Of a stretch of DNA of 64,000 nt, positions 54,763 to 64,000 are shown piece after piece. Every line of letters begins with the position of its first letter. The first letter of the stretch is position 1. A program made the position numbers and the translations under genes. Origin of the DNA: Bombiscardovia nodaiensis (lineage in GTDB: Bacteria; Actinomycetota; Actinomycetes; Actinomycetales; Bifidobacteriaceae); the NCBI GenBank assembly GCA_033127725.1, contig AP026798.1:1054001-1118000 (forward strand). Reading direction: 5' to 3'. The notes below the pieces were generated by a model. The model searched no databases and was not told the DNA's origin. It saw only the letters and a program-made list of their open reading frames with translations.

Positions 54763-55920
54763 TTGGCTACCACCACACGCGTTATTACGATTCCTTCTGG
54801 ACTTGACCCAGTGCAGGTCTTAGGCCCCAGCGATGCAGCCCTGCGCCGGGTAGAGCAGGCTTTTCCGCTGACATCTGTACTCGCTCGCGGCAATCAAATT
54901 CGTGTGAGCGCTGACAGCCCGCAAGCTGACGAGCAAGCTGCCCAGGCGCAGCAGCTTCTGGCTACGCTGGTCGACACTGCCTATAGCACTCCAGTGACGG
55001 TCCAGATGGTGGAACGGCTGCTCGATCACGGTCGCATTGGTCACTGGCAAACGCAGTCGGAAAGCGTACGAACAGACCAGGCTCGCTCTCAAGCGCAGTC
55101 CTTACCCGCAAGGCCAACGGTAGATGCTTCGCCGACTGGTCCGAGGGCTTCCGGTGAGCTGATAGCCTCAAATCGGTCTAGAATGTCGGGAGTTATCGCC
55201 TATGCGGCGGGCCGTCCGGTTCGGCCTAAGACGCGCGGGCAGAGCGGGTATGTCAACGCCATTAACACACACACCATTACGTTTGGCATCGGTCCAGCGG
55301 GCACTGGAAAAACGTATCTGGCTGTCGCTAAAGCTGTGCAGGCTTTCCGCAGTCGGCAGGTGAGCAAAATTATTTTGACCCGTCCGGCCGTGGAAGCTGG
55401 CGAAAATCTTGGCTTCTTACCCGGAAATCTCAACGAAAAAGTGGACCCTTACCTGCGCCCCCTCTACGACGCGCTCTCCGATATGCTAGGGCCTGAGCGT
55501 ATGCACCACTATATGGAAAACGGGTCCATAGAAGTGGCGCCCTTGGCTTACATGCGCGGGCGTACCTTAAACGATGCGTTCGTCATTCTGGACGAAGCAC
55601 AGAATACGACCCGGCAGCAGATGAAAATGTTCCTCACGCGCCTGGGCTTCAACACCACTATGGTGATTACGGGAGATGTGACTCAGGTGGATTTGGGCCT
55701 TCCCGCCTCTGGCCTGGTGACCATTGAGAACATTCTGAGCGGCATTGACGACGTAGCGTTCGTCCACCTCAACGCCGGGGATGTGGTCCGCCACCAGCTC
55801 GTTGGCAAAATAGTGGCCGCATACGACCGGTACGCAGAGCACAATCCTAACGAGCCGAGCTTACGGCGGGGGAGCAGGCAGCGACAGTCGAGGCAAGGGA
55901 AGACGGGTGAACCGGCATGA
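54763..55920 (+). CDS. phoH: PhoH-like P-loop ATPase
   Basis: A 385-residue PhoH family protein. It has [19 protein letters not shown] (Walker A, about residue 183), [39 protein letters not shown] (Walker B) and [11 protein letters not shown]. The first 140 residues are a KH-like region plus linker. PhoH next to ybeY is a conserved pairing linked to ribosome quality control. Start TTG at 54763 follows AAAGG. Its stop overlaps the ybeY ATG. Confidence 0.93.
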   Translation: MATTTRVITIPSGLDPVQVLGPSDAALRRVEQAFPLTSVLARGNQIRVSADSPQADEQAAQAQQLLATLVDTAYSTPVTVQMVERLLDHGRIGHWQTQSESVRTDQARSQAQSLPARPTVDASPTGPRASGELIASNRSRMSGVIAYAAGRPVRPKTRGQSGYVNAINTHTITFGIGPAGTGKTYLAVAKAVQAFRSRQVSKIILTRPAVEAGENLGFLPGNLNEKVDPYLRPLYDALSDMLGPERMHHYMENGSIEVAPLAYMRGRTLNDAFVILDEAQNTTRQQMKMFLTRLGFNTTMVITGDVTQVDLGLPASGLVTIENILSGIDDVAFVHLNAGDVVRHQLVGKIVAAYDRYAEHNPNEPSLRRGSRQRQSRQGKTGEPA

Positions 55921-56486
55921 GCATTGAGGTGACGAACGAGACTGAATGGCTGATTGAGCCTAAAATCTTTTCAGACCTGGGCCTGTGGGTGCTAGACCAA
56001 ATGCGGGTGAGCACGCAGTCAGATATGACGATTCTCTTTAACGATCCTGAACCTATGGCAGCCTTGCATGAGCGCTGGATGGGGTTGGTCGGCCCTACCG
56101 ATGTCATGAGTTTTCCCATGGATGAGCTCAGGCCGGGCGACGGGCGCACCCTATCGGAGGGAATTTTGGGCGATATTGTGATCTGCCCTTGGGTGGCCCG
56201 GCAGCAAGCTCAAGCCGCAGGGCACTCGACTATGGAGGAGATGCTCCTGCTCACCATTCACGGTTGCCTGCATTTGCTGGGCTATGACCACACGACCCGG
56301 GAGCAAGAACGGCAGATGTTTGGTTTGCAGCGCCAGCTCCTGCTCACCTTCTTGGCCCAGCGGCCTGGTTCCTTATCGCAAGCTCAGATTCCAACTGGCA
56401 CAGCTGACGCTCTGGCGGTCTATGAGCGCACGCATGCTGGCCGGTCTGCTTCCTCGGATCCCGAGCACAGGAGTGAGCCTCGATGA
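55917..56486 (+). CDS. ybeY: Endoribonuclease YbeY
   Basis: YbeY is a zinc-dependent single-strand RNase for 16S rRNA 3'-end maturation. The 189-residue protein has the metal motif [11 protein letters not shown] (HxxxHxxGxDH), [20 protein letters not shown] and [12 protein letters not shown]. An extra C-terminal tail of about 40 residues follows the family core. ATGA overlaps link it to both phoH and the downstream gene. Confidence 0.95.
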   Translation: MSIEVTNETEWLIEPKIFSDLGLWVLDQMRVSTQSDMTILFNDPEPMAALHERWMGLVGPTDVMSFPMDELRPGDGRTLSEGILGDIVICPWVARQQAQAAGHSTMEEMLLLTIHGCLHLLGYDHTTREQERQMFGLQRQLLLTFLAQRPGSLSQAQIPTGTADALAVYERTHAGRSASSDPEHRSEPR

Positions 56487-57865
56487 GCCCCCAACAGATT
56501 GCGCTTGCCGTATGCCTGGCTGTAGTGGCCATTATTTTAGTGTGGCTCTCCCTGGTGATGGCTGCGGCCGAGGGCGCTGTTTCGCGCGTGACTCGTTCAA
56601 GTCTGAACAACTTAATTTTGGGCTTCCAAACCGACAGTGAACTCAGCCAATTTTCCAGGATGAAGCGGATTGACAAAGTCCACAAGGTGCAGGCGCTGAT
56701 TGTGGACCGGCACGCAACCACGGGTTCCTGCGCCTTCTTCCGCATTGTCTGTAACATTGTGACTGGAGTGTTAGTCGCCGGTTTTGTTGGCATTTTCGAC
56801 CAGCCTATATGGGTGAGCCTGGCGGGCGGTTTCGTCTTCGCCCTGCTGGTGGCGTTCGTCTCGGTCAAGTCGCGCCCCCGTGTCAACGGTGCCCGTAAGC
56901 CGCTCGACATTATGCTCAAGCATGTCAACGTGGTCTCTTTTGCAGCCTTCTTGACACCCTTCGCCCGTTCGTCTCGGGCTGATATTAAGGGCATGTCTGG
57001 TAGGGATGATGATTTATCTGACGACGAAGAGCTGGAGAAAATTCAGATTGAGCAGGGTCGGGCAATGGTTGATCAGCTGGTGGAAGCCGGCGCTTTTGAC
57101 CCAGAAATATCGGAGATGCTCGACAATGTACTGACTTTATCGACCACGCTGACCCGAGAGATTATGGTTCCCAGGACCGATATGATCTGCTGCAGCACGG
57201 ATACTTCGCTCTCCTCGGCCCTCAAATTGTTCTCGCGTTCGGGTTTCTCCCGCATCCCAGTTATCGGAGACGATGTGGATGACCTAGTGGGCGTGCTCTA
57301 CTTAAAGGACGTAGTACGTTCCCTGGCCTTCGACGCTTCCGCGGACCAAGATAGTGTAGGCGGTTTAGCTCGGCAGGCTGTTTTGGTGCCGGAGTCGAAA
57401 CCGGTGGATGATCTCTTCCATTACATGCAAAAAACGCGCCATCATCTGGCGATTGTGGTCGATGAATATGGTGGTATTGCGGGTCTGGTGACCATCGAGG
57501 ACGCCATCGAACAAATAGTGGGTGAGCTGGAAGATGAGCATGACCGCATCCAGCACGAGGAGCCCCAGCAGATTGGTGATCACACCTGGAAGCTGCCGGC
57601 CCGCACCCCAATAGCGGACTTGGAAGAGCTCTTCGAAATCGACATCGACGAAGACGATGTCGACACCGTGTACGGTCTGCTGACCAAGCTCCTAGGGCAG
57701 GTGCCGATTGTAGGTTCAAGTGCTGTGACACGAGGACTGCGTTTGACAGCAGCTGATGCGGCCGGACGGCGAAAGAAAATCGCTACGATAGTGGTTGAGC
57801 CAGCCAGCCTCGAGCCTGGGGGACGAGGCCCAGATGCCGATCAGGGTACCGATCAACATGCGTAA
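56483..57865 (+). CDS. CorC/HlyC-family CNNM-CBS membrane protein
   Basis: A 460-residue protein with an N-terminal CNNM (DUF21) membrane domain of about four helices, [20 protein letters not shown] leading into two CBS domains (about 215-345; [40 protein letters not shown]) and the CorC_HlyC domain ([15 protein letters not shown]). Such proteins are linked to magnesium efflux or resistance and are often wrongly named hemolysins. It is coupled to ybeY and precedes era. Confidence 0.9.
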   Translation: MSPQQIALAVCLAVVAIILVWLSLVMAAAEGAVSRVTRSSLNNLILGFQTDSELSQFSRMKRIDKVHKVQALIVDRHATTGSCAFFRIVCNIVTGVLVAGFVGIFDQPIWVSLAGGFVFALLVAFVSVKSRPRVNGARKPLDIMLKHVNVVSFAAFLTPFARSSRADIKGMSGRDDDLSDDEELEKIQIEQGRAMVDQLVEAGAFDPEISEMLDNVLTLSTTLTREIMVPRTDMICCSTDTSLSSALKLFSRSGFSRIPVIGDDVDDLVGVLYLKDVVRSLAFDASADQDSVGGLARQAVLVPESKPVDDLFHYMQKTRHHLAIVVDEYGGIAGLVTIEDAIEQIVGELEDEHDRIQHEEPQQIGDHTWKLPARTPIADLEELFEIDIDEDDVDTVYGLLTKLLGQVPIVGSSAVTRGLRLTAADAAGRRKKIATIVVEPASLEPGGRGPDADQGTDQHA

Positions 57866-57921
57866 GTGGGGTGGGCTTGCGTCTATAGTAGGAATGCTTA
57901 CTAGAGACAGCAGGCTCGGAT

Positions 57922-59001
57922 ATGCAGGAGAGGTTTGACCTCCTGGTCGAAGAGCAGTCGAGAGTGATGTCGTCCATTACCAACCGTGAAGAGAGCAGCA
58001 TGGAGCTACAGCAGCCAGATTTGTCCAGCCACCTACCCAACCAAGAGCACACTGAACGCCCCTACCGCTCAGGTTTCGTGGCAGTAGTAGGCAGACCCAA
58101 TGTGGGCAAGTCGACACTGATGAACGCACTCATTGGACGGCAAGTAGCTATCGCCTCTTCGCGCCCGGAAACCACGCGAAAAGCTATACGTGGTATTCTC
58201 ACCACACCTCAGGCTCAGATTGTCCTGGTAGACACTCCTGGCATTCACAAGCCCAAAACGCTGTTAGGGCAAAGGCTCAACGACGTTGTGCAGGACTCGC
58301 TCTCACAAGTAGATGCGATTGCTTTTCTGCTGCCGGCCGATCAGGAGATCGGACCCGGCGACCGCCGCATTTTGAGCCGCTTGCGTCAGGATTTCGCCCG
58401 CAAACAGGAGGACGGAAGCTGGGTCTGGAAGCTGCCGTTGATTGCGATTGTGACTAAAATCGACGAGCTCAACCAGAAGGCTTTGATGGCCAAGCTGGTT
58501 GAGGTCAGTACGTTTGCTGATTTCTCGCAGATCGTTCCAGTCTCAGCCCTCGAGCGCGACAACCTGGCAGAAGTTCAGCAGGTACTGGTCGATGCCATGC
58601 CAGAGGGCCCGCAAATGTATCCGGCTGAGCAAATTAGCGAAGAAAAGCCCGAGGATTTGATCGCTGAACTTGTTCGCGGCGCCTTCCTGGAAGAACTAGA
58701 TGATGAGCTGCCTCACTCACTGGCAGTGGTGGTGGACGACATCGAAAGGCCTGCTGCTCCAGCTGATGGGGAGGGAGAGGGCAGCGAGAAGACTTTGGTA
58801 CGTGTCTCCATTTATGTTGAACGCGATTCGCAAAAGCCCATTATCATCGGCCACGGTGCCGAGCACCTGGTGAGGGTGAAGAAAAAACTGAGGACGCGGG
58901 TCAATCAAATTCTGGGCACTAAAGCTAAGCTCGACTTGCATGTGAAGGTGGCGAAGAACTGGCAGGGCGACCCTAAACAGCTTCAACGTCTCGGCTTCTA
59001 A
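57922..59001 (+). CDS. era: GTPase Era
   Basis: Era binds the 16S rRNA 3' end in 30S assembly. It has G1 GRPNVGKSTLMNALIG, G2 in RPETTRKAIRG, G3 LVDTPGIHKPKTLLGQRLN, G4 VTKIDEL, and the C-terminal KH domain (RVKKKLRTRVNQILGTKAKL, LHVKVAKNWQGDPKQLQRLG). With the start at 57922 it is 359 residues, having about 50 residues before the G domain; in-frame ATGs at 57967 and 58000 (the latter with AGAGAG upstream) would be closer to the family length, so the start is uncertain. Confidence 0.95.
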   Translation: MQERFDLLVEEQSRVMSSITNREESSMELQQPDLSSHLPNQEHTERPYRSGFVAVVGRPNVGKSTLMNALIGRQVAIASSRPETTRKAIRGILTTPQAQIVLVDTPGIHKPKTLLGQRLNDVVQDSLSQVDAIAFLLPADQEIGPGDRRILSRLRQDFARKQEDGSWVWKLPLIAIVTKIDELNQKALMAKLVEVSTFADFSQIVPVSALERDNLAEVQQVLVDAMPEGPQMYPAEQISEEKPEDLIAELVRGAFLEELDDELPHSLAVVVDDIERPAAPADGEGEGSEKTLVRVSIYVERDSQKPIIIGHGAEHLVRVKKKLRTRVNQILGTKAKLDLHVKVAKNWQGDPKQLQRLGF

Positions 59002-59016
59002 GCTGCCCTAGAGTCG

Positions 59017-59060
59017 CCTTGAGTGTGGGATTCAGAAAACTCCCACACTCAAGGTTCTTT
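59017..59060. terminator. Bidirectional terminator between era and acyl-CoA ligase
   Basis: Perfect 14-bp stem CCTTGAGTGTGGGA (59017-59030) with TCCCACACTCAAGG (59041-59054), 10-nt loop, then TTCTTT. Genes converge here. Confidence 0.9.
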
Positions 59061-59074
59061 GGATTCGTTCGCCC

Positions 59075-61111
59075 TTACTCGCTCTTTTTCTTTGGCGTAT
59101 ACATCTGCGTGTTAAGCAAATCAGTGTACCGTTCAATAACCTTGGGGCGAATGACTTTCATGGAAGGCGTCATCAGGCCGTTGCTCTGAGAGAATTCCTC
59201 AGGCAGCACGATGAACTTGCGTACAGACTCAGCCCGAGAAACACCCTCGTTGGCCTTGTCAACGTACTCTTGAATTTCTGCACGCACGACGGCGTTCTGT
59301 GCTGCCTCCTCCATGGGCATCTGCACATCCATGCCCTTTGACTCCAGCCAGGAGCGCAGGGATTCTTCATCCAAGGTCACCAGGGCCGAGATGAAGGGGC
59401 GTTTGTCGCCCAGCACTAGGGCCTGGGAGACAATGGGGGAGCGCTCAATAATCTCTTCAATCGGGCGGGGCGACACATTTTTGCCGCCGGCAGTGATGAT
59501 GAGATCCTTCTTGCGACCAGTAATGTAGAGGAAACCATCATTGCTCAACCGACCCAGGTCACCGGTGCCGTACCAGCCGTCGGAGGTGAAAGCCGCCGCT
59601 GTGGTCTGGGGATTCTTATGGTAGCGGTGGAAGACGCAGGTACCCTTGACTTGGATTTCCCCATCGTGAGCGATGCGAATAGAGAAGCCAGGGAAGGGAA
59701 TGCCCACAGAACCTGCCCGGTAGGGGGTCCCCAGCGGGCAGAAGGCGCAGGGAGCGGTAGTCTCGGTTAGGCCGTAGCCTTCGTAGACGGGGATATTGGC
59801 TCCGCGGAAGAAGCTCAAGAGCGTGTGGTCGAGGGGAGCGCCGCCGGAGACAATCCACTTGGCGCGGCCGCCCAGTACTTCACGCAAGGATGAGTAGACA
59901 ATCGGGTCGAAGGCTGCCCGCCTCAGTACATTTTTAGCTGTGGGCTTACCGCGCTTGGCCACGTCGCTCATATAGGCCCGGGCGGCTAGGGCTGCTTGGG
60001 CAAAGACTGCACCTTTAGCGCCGTGACCAGCCTTTTGAGAGGCCGCGTTGTAAATCTTCTCAAAGACGCGAGGCACGCCAATCACGACAGTAGGTTTGGA
60101 CTCTTGCAAGTCTGAAAGCAAGCTTTTTAAGCCTTGAGAAATGTAGACCTGCATGGAGGCGGAGATGACCCCGTAGGAAATTGCTCGTGCGAAGGTGTGC
60201 GCCTGGGGGAGGAAGAGGAGGATAGAGCCGTTCTCGTCATTGACCAAATCGGGGATGAAAGCCGTAAGATTTTTGGCGAGCGTGCAATAGTGCTCGTGCG
60301 TCATCTCAACACCCTTAGGGGCCGCTGTGGAGCCGGAAGTGTAGATGATAGAGCACAAATCAGTCTTTTGCACTGCATTGATTCGCTCGTCGAGTTCTTC
60401 GTCGGTTACTGTCTCGCCGTAGGCTTGAATTTCCTCGAGAGCGCCTGTCTCCAAGCACGCTATGCGCTCCAGACTGGGGCACTCTTCGATGGCGCCGTCC
60501 GCTTTTTCTCGCATGGGCTTGGTCTGGACGATGAGCATACGGGCATCTGAATTGTTGACAATCAGACGAATTTGCTCAGCCGAGTCTGTGTCGTAGATAG
60601 TGGCAATCACACCGCCAATGGCGAGTACTGCCGCGTCGACAATGTCCCACTCGTAAGAGGTTTGGCACATAAAGGCAACAGTATCGCCCTTTTTGAAACC
60701 GTAGTGGATCAAGCCTTTAGCAGTGGAACGAATATCTTCCAGGACTTCGCTACCGGTGCGATACACCCATTTGTCGTCTTGGCGGAAGTGGAGCATGGGA
60801 GAATCGGGCGTACGCCTGGCGCGGTCTGCATACAGGCTGTACACCGTCATGTTGTCAGGAATTAAACCTGCGCCGTCGGTGTGGGAGGTCAGGAGGCCCG
60901 ACTTCTCATCAATAAAGGTGGTAGTAGGGTAGCCGTGGGACCAGTCGTGGCTGTTGGGCAGCGCTACATCGTCTCCGGGAAGAGGAGCAGCTGCGGCCTT
61001 CTCCTGGGCCGATCCAACTACGGCAGAGCTGGCTTCCTGATGGCGGTCCATCTTCCTTGCGCGCTCAGCCGTTTTCGCAGCGTAGGATTTTATCGAATTA
61101 AACAATGCCAC
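59075..61111 (-). CDS. Long-chain acyl-CoA ligase (AMP-forming)
   Basis: A 678-residue ANL-superfamily ligase that activates fatty acids through acyl-AMP to acyl-CoA. Motifs: SIIYTSGSTAAPKGVEMTHE (AMP-binding P-loop), YEGYGLTETTAPCAFCPLGT, DGWYGTGDLGRLSNDGFLYI and TGRKKDLIITAGGKNVSPRP. Layout matches FadD15-like long-chain ligases of actinobacteria. The first 60 residues form a charged helical extension. Fatty-acid oxidation is not expected in bifidobacteria, so it probably serves phospholipid synthesis or exogenous lipid uptake (inference). Confidence 0.92.
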   Translation of the reverse strand: MALFNSIKSYAAKTAERARKMDRHQEASSAVVGSAQEKAAAAPLPGDDVALPNSHDWSHGYPTTTFIDEKSGLLTSHTDGAGLIPDNMTVYSLYADRARRTPDSPMLHFRQDDKWVYRTGSEVLEDIRSTAKGLIHYGFKKGDTVAFMCQTSYEWDIVDAAVLAIGGVIATIYDTDSAEQIRLIVNNSDARMLIVQTKPMREKADGAIEECPSLERIACLETGALEEIQAYGETVTDEELDERINAVQKTDLCSIIYTSGSTAAPKGVEMTHEHYCTLAKNLTAFIPDLVNDENGSILLFLPQAHTFARAISYGVISASMQVYISQGLKSLLSDLQESKPTVVIGVPRVFEKIYNAASQKAGHGAKGAVFAQAALAARAYMSDVAKRGKPTAKNVLRRAAFDPIVYSSLREVLGGRAKWIVSGGAPLDHTLLSFFRGANIPVYEGYGLTETTAPCAFCPLGTPYRAGSVGIPFPGFSIRIAHDGEIQVKGTCVFHRYHKNPQTTAAAFTSDGWYGTGDLGRLSNDGFLYITGRKKDLIITAGGKNVSPRPIEEIIERSPIVSQALVLGDKRPFISALVTLDEESLRSWLESKGMDVQMPMEEAAQNAVVRAEIQEYVDKANEGVSRAESVRKFIVLPEEFSQSNGLMTPSMKVIRPKVIERYTDLLNTQMYTPKKKSE

Positions 61112-61234
61112 CTGAGCTCCTTACTGCAAATTGATATAGTCTAGCCTAGACCAGATGTTGGAGATTTAGGGATATATGTTGAGAAAAGTGTGTACAGGTT
61201 CCTGAATGAGCCTTCTGAAGCCTGCCTGCGGGGC

Positions 61235-61774
61235 TCAACTCGTTGGATCAGTGCCTGGCGAGGAGGTCGGCGGGTAGTCATTTCCCTTGAAGCGAACTGG
61301 AGCAATGCGATCCGGGGAGCTCAAGGCTGCAAGTCGCGCAAGCTGCCAGAGGTCGAGCAGGTTGCTGGGCCAAAATACTTCAGCGCTGCTGGCTATCTGG
61401 CTGCGAGACCACCACTGGGAGCGCCCCGTCACCTCTTGCTCTTGAGGGGTGAAGCCGCTGCTGCTGATGGTCTGGGCGGGGTCAGCAACCACATAAAAGT
61501 AGTATTCCTTGTGCTCACTGCTGCGGTCGGGATAGCAGTGTCGGGCCAGGCGCTCGGCAATACAGCGGTCGTGAAAGCTGGCAGCAGGGCGCTCGATGCC
61601 CGTCTCTTCCCAGAGCTCCCGGGCTGCTGCCTGTGCAAGTTGTTCACCGGGCTCCAGGCCGCCTCCTATGGTAATCCACCAGCTTGGCGCTTGACGACCT
61701 TGTCCGTAGTTCTCTTGCAGCAGGAGACGATCGAGTTTGGGGCTCATTATCAAAATTCTTGCGCTAGTTCTCAT
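61235..61774 (-). CDS. Nudix hydrolase
   Basis: A 179-residue Nudix protein. The box is complete: GGGLEPGEQLAQAAARELWE followed by ETGI, matching GX5EX7REUXEEXGU. It opens RILIMSPKLDRLLLQENYG and carries a Trp-rich WWSRSQI segment. It hydrolyses a nucleoside diphosphate derivative, identity unknown. GAAGG lies 8 nt upstream of the ATG. Lies between the ligase and tRNA-Ala. Confidence 0.88.
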   Translation of the reverse strand: MRTSARILIMSPKLDRLLLQENYGQGRQAPSWWITIGGGLEPGEQLAQAAARELWEETGIERPAASFHDRCIAERLARHCYPDRSSEHKEYYFYVVADPAQTISSSGFTPQEQEVTGRSQWWSRSQIASSAEVFWPSNLLDLWQLARLAALSSPDRIAPVRFKGNDYPPTSSPGTDPTS

Positions 61775-61863
61775 GAGTCTGTGCCTTCATAGTAAGCGAA
61801 CGACCAAGGTGCAGGATCCCACCGTTATCCCCAGCTGCTGCCCTGCATAGTTGAGAAAACAAA

Positions 61864-61897
61864 ACCCGGGAACCTTGATTTCTCAACGTTCCCGGGT
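61864..61897 (-). terminator. Terminator of tRNA-Ala
   Basis: ACCCGGGAAC (61864-61873) pairs with GTTCCCGGGT (61888-61897), extended by four inner pairs after one mismatch; the minus strand continues TTTGTTTTC, a good T-rich tail 7 nt after the tRNA 3' end. Confidence 0.85.
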
Positions 61898-61903
61898 ATT
61901 TCG

Positions 61904-61976
61904 TGGAGCTAAGGGGGTTCGAACCCCTGACCTTCTCCATGCCATGGAGACGCGCTACCAGCTGCGCCATAGCCCC
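61904..61976 (-). tRNA. tRNA-Ala (anticodon GGC)
   Basis: A 73-nt tRNA: acceptor GGGGCTA with TAGCTCC, discriminator A; D-arm GCGCAGCTGGTAGCGC; anticodon stem TCTCC/GGAGA with loop ATGGCAT, anticodon GGC; T-arm AGGGGTTCGAACCCCC-type. CCA is not encoded. It reads GCC/GCU alanine codons. Confidence 0.97.
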
Positions 61977-62164
61977 GTTTCTTGAACCTTGAGTAGCTTA
62001 CACCCATGTGCGCTTGGGGCGCAAGTCAGAGTGTCGCGCCTCATAACCCAGGGTGAATTGCCAATCTTCAGTGATCATACTTCGCCGAGCCCAGTAGCTA
62101 TGATAGGCGTGAAGAGGGCGTTCAATGCTCCCAGTTTCGCGCGGACAGGAAGACAGGTCAGGTT

Positions 62165-63214
62165 ATGTGCGCAAGAACCGATGGCTCAACAGGTAACAGC
62201 AAGTCCGTACCTGAGTTCACCCCGCAGGAACGCTCTGCCGACCAGCAGTGCGGGGAGCAAGAGTACATTGTCAATGCTCTACCTTTGCAGCAGCCGGACC
62301 GTGAGCGCTTTGAGCGCCTGGCTGGGGGAGCAGAGCAGTGGTTTATCGGGCCAGCTGAGGAAGGTCTGATGCAGCTACCTGAGCATTGGCAGGAAAGGGC
62401 CACAGTCATCCTGGGCAATTTGCCGCCAGCCCTAGTCGCTCAGTGCTCGAAGCTGCGTTGGCTGCAGACTGGATCGGCTGGCGTCAACACGTACCAGGGT
62501 ATTCTGCCGCCCCAGGCGCGGCTGACAAGCGCTTCGGGCGCCTACGGGCAGGCTGTTTCTGAGCACATGTTTGCGCTCATGTGGGCGTTGATGAAGCAGC
62601 TTCCGCTCTATCGAGACCAGCAGCTAGCCAAGACTTGGCGGCCCTTAGGTCAGGTGCTTACGGCGCGTGGAGCGAGCGTGCTTGTCTTGGGGACTGGCGA
62701 TTTAGGTTCGCATTTTGCGCAGTTGGTTCAGGCTGTGGGTGCTCATACGGTGGGGGTGCGCAGGAACGCCACCCGTCCGGCAGCGGGCATTGAGCAGATG
62801 CACACCTTTGAAGACCTTGACCAGCTGTTGCCCCAGGCCGACGTGGTCGCACTGGCTCTGCCTGCGGCGGGGGATACGCATCACATGATTGACGAGCGAA
62901 GGTTGAAGCTCATGAAATCCACGGCTATTCTCATTAATGCAGGTAGGGGAGATGCTGTAGATTGCGCGGCACTGGCGAGGGTCCTGGCAGCAGGACACTT
63001 GTGGGGGGCTGGACTGGATGTGAGCGAGCCGGAGCCGTTGCCGGCGAATCATCCTCTGTGGGAGCAGCCGCGGTGCCTAATGACGCCCCATGTGGCGGGC
63101 GGCTATCATTTAGCGACTACCCGGCAGAAAGTGCTTGATATAGCTGCAGCGAATATGGAGCGCTACATGAATGGCCAGGAGCTTGTGAATCTGATGAGTG
63201 AGGGCCGCAGATAA
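62165..63214 (+). CDS. D-isomer-specific 2-hydroxyacid dehydrogenase family protein
   Basis: A 349-residue NAD(P)-linked dehydrogenase. The Rossmann turn is VLVLGTGDLGSHFAQLV (about residue 177); the catalytic Arg is in INAGRGDAVD, the Glu in GLDVSEPEPLP and the His in MTPHVAGGYHLATT. It is of the glyoxylate/hydroxypyruvate or GhrA-like branch, reducing 2-oxoacids to D-2-hydroxyacids; the true substrate is unknown. The ATG at 62165 has CAGGT upstream at about 5 nt, a modest site. The 310 bp after it hold only a few weak stems and no gene I can support. Confidence 0.85.
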   Translation: MCARTDGSTGNSKSVPEFTPQERSADQQCGEQEYIVNALPLQQPDRERFERLAGGAEQWFIGPAEEGLMQLPEHWQERATVILGNLPPALVAQCSKLRWLQTGSAGVNTYQGILPPQARLTSASGAYGQAVSEHMFALMWALMKQLPLYRDQQLAKTWRPLGQVLTARGASVLVLGTGDLGSHFAQLVQAVGAHTVGVRRNATRPAAGIEQMHTFEDLDQLLPQADVVALALPAAGDTHHMIDERRLKLMKSTAILINAGRGDAVDCAALARVLAAGHLWGAGLDVSEPEPLPANHPLWEQPRCLMTPHVAGGYHLATTRQKVLDIAAANMERYMNGQELVNLMSEGRR

Positions 63215-63524
63215 TGCCGGGCTTGTGAGGACAGGTCGCAAGATGGCAAATATGGTGATGTCTCACTCTGTCAATAGACGTGCTCCGGTTCTCAAAGCAG
63301 GGTTTGTATATGTTCAGATAGGGGGTGAATTGCTGGTTTGCCCGACGTGTCGAAGTCCGTTGTCGGACTATTCTGAGAGGTTGGACTAGGTTGCAGCTGT
63401 CAGCTTACGCTGAGCTTGACGGTGAACGCAACACTGGCTTATACATAGTTGAGTCTGGGCATAGGCCCTCATGAGCACATTGAACACAATCGTGAAGGTC
63501 GTGGTTGTAGAGCGAGAGGCGGTG

Positions 63525-64000
63525 ATGGCGATGATGAGAATATTCAGCACCATGGGCGGGCACGTTGAGCAGATAGGGGCTTCACAAAAAGGGTCATGGA
63601 TCTGTCTATCTGAGCCCACCGATGTGGAACTCGCCAGCGTCGCTCAGGAGACCGGCGTGGATTTGGCCGACCTGCGCGCCCCGCTCGATGACGAAGAGCG
63701 AAGCCGCGTGGATGTGGAAGATGACTACACGATGGTCATTGTTGATATTCCAACCGTTGAAGAGCGTGACGGCCGGGATTTTTACGAGACGATTCCTCTC
63801 TCTATTATTGTGACCGAAGATTTGATTATTACCGTGTGCATGCAAGACACAGTTCTTCTCCACCCCTTTATGGAGGGGACCATTCGTGGATTTAACACCT
63901 TCATGAAGTCACGATTTATCTTGCAGATCCTCTACCGCAATGCCACTATGTACTTGCGCTACCTGCGGATCATCGACCGCGAATCCGACAAGCTGGAGTT
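63525..64000 (+). CDS. CorA-family divalent cation transporter, N-terminal part (cut by window edge)
   Basis: About 158 residues are present, all from the cytoplasmic N-terminal domain: LASVAQETGVDLADLRAPLD, VDVEDDYTMVIVDIPTVEE, IPLSIIVTEDLIITVC and GFNTFMKSRFILQILYRNAT fit the CorA pattern. The membrane part and GMN motif lie beyond the window, so magnesium or cobalt transport is family inference. I put the start at the ATG at 63525 (GAGAGG 5 nt upstream); ATGs at 63531 and 63534 are alternatives, and an in-frame ATG further upstream (63471) has no site. Confidence 0.85.
   Translation, partial: MAMMRIFSTMGGHVEQIGASQKGSWICLSEPTDVELASVAQETGVDLADLRAPLDDEERSRVDVEDDYTMVIVDIPTVEERDGRDFYETIPLSIIVTEDLIITVCMQDTVLLHPFMEGTIRGFNTFMKSRFILQILYRNATMYLRYLRIIDRESDKLE

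Noticed and set aside
63198..63389. 63-codon frame with a single CPTC motif after the hydroxyacid dehydrogenase gene
   Set aside because: It overlaps the dehydrogenase end, has only one Cys pair, no ribosome binding site and no partner ligands for a zinc ribbon, so it is not supported as a gene.
1..64000. CRISPR arrays, insertion sequences, defence systems or biosynthetic clusters
   Set aside because: No spaced direct repeats, transposase, integrase, restriction, toxin-antitoxin or assembly-line genes were seen in any frame.

Overview
The window is a compact, fairly GC-rich stretch of an actinobacterial chromosome, almost certainly from the Bifidobacteriaceae (Bifidobacterium or a close relative). 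The strongest pointer is a full-length xylulose-5-phosphate/fructose-6-phosphate phosphoketolase (xfp, 7605-10079), the signature enzyme of the bifid shunt, close to pta and ackA, which turn its acetyl-phosphate into acetyl-CoA or acetate and ATP. A fused aroK-aroB, the Suf-only iron-sulfur system and ribosome binding sites of the form AGAAAG/AAGGAGG fit the same group. No insertion sequence, prophage, CRISPR array or plasmid gene was seen.

Layout. 1-10.1 kb: central carbon metabolism (ackA, pta, xfp) with an inserted sugar-utilisation block (LacI-type regulator, MFS sugar transporter, GH31 glycosidase). 10.4-15 kb: guaA and three oxidoreductases. 15-18 kb: a small aromatic-amino-acid unit in which a predicted transcription attenuator with a 21-codon leader peptide precedes an AraT-like aminotransferase, followed by a MalY/PatB-like C-S lyase. 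18-25 kb: xanthine phosphoribosyltransferase, a LEA-like small protein, PcrA/UvrD helicase, a cell-wall-anchored CAP-domain protein and an NCS2 purine/pyrimidine permease with a long, structured upstream region. 25.6-28 kb: an MFS efflux pump and a TetR repressor with three matching 17-bp operator-like palindromes. 28-36 kb: rpsD, a small membrane protein, a histidine phosphatase and a DUF948-hypothetical-alaS-ruvX-mltG run. 36-44 kb: shikimate genes aroC-aroKB-aroQ, a UvrA2-like ABC protein and pyrG. 44-50 kb: complete sufBDCSU-sufT operon. 50-64 kb: uraA-type permease, rRNA/tRNA methyltransferases, tRNA-Leu(GAG), the phoH-ybeY-corC-era ribosome-biogenesis block, acyl-CoA ligase, Nudix hydrolase, tRNA-Ala(GGC), a D-2-hydroxyacid dehydrogenase and the start of a CorA-type transporter.

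Most of the window is ordinary housekeeping DNA. The regulatory DNA is more interesting: the aromatic attenuator (15116-15293) has mutually exclusive pairings that fit a classical leader-peptide mechanism, and its peptide holds Phe, Tyr and Trp close together just where a stalled ribosome would switch the fold. Other regulatory candidates are the TetR operator set, an operator-like inverted repeat directly downstream of the GH31 promoter, a hairpin before guaA, and the unassigned 700-bp region upstream of the NCS2 permease. Many gene ends carry strong hairpin terminators. All identifications rest on reading motifs by eye; no database search was run.
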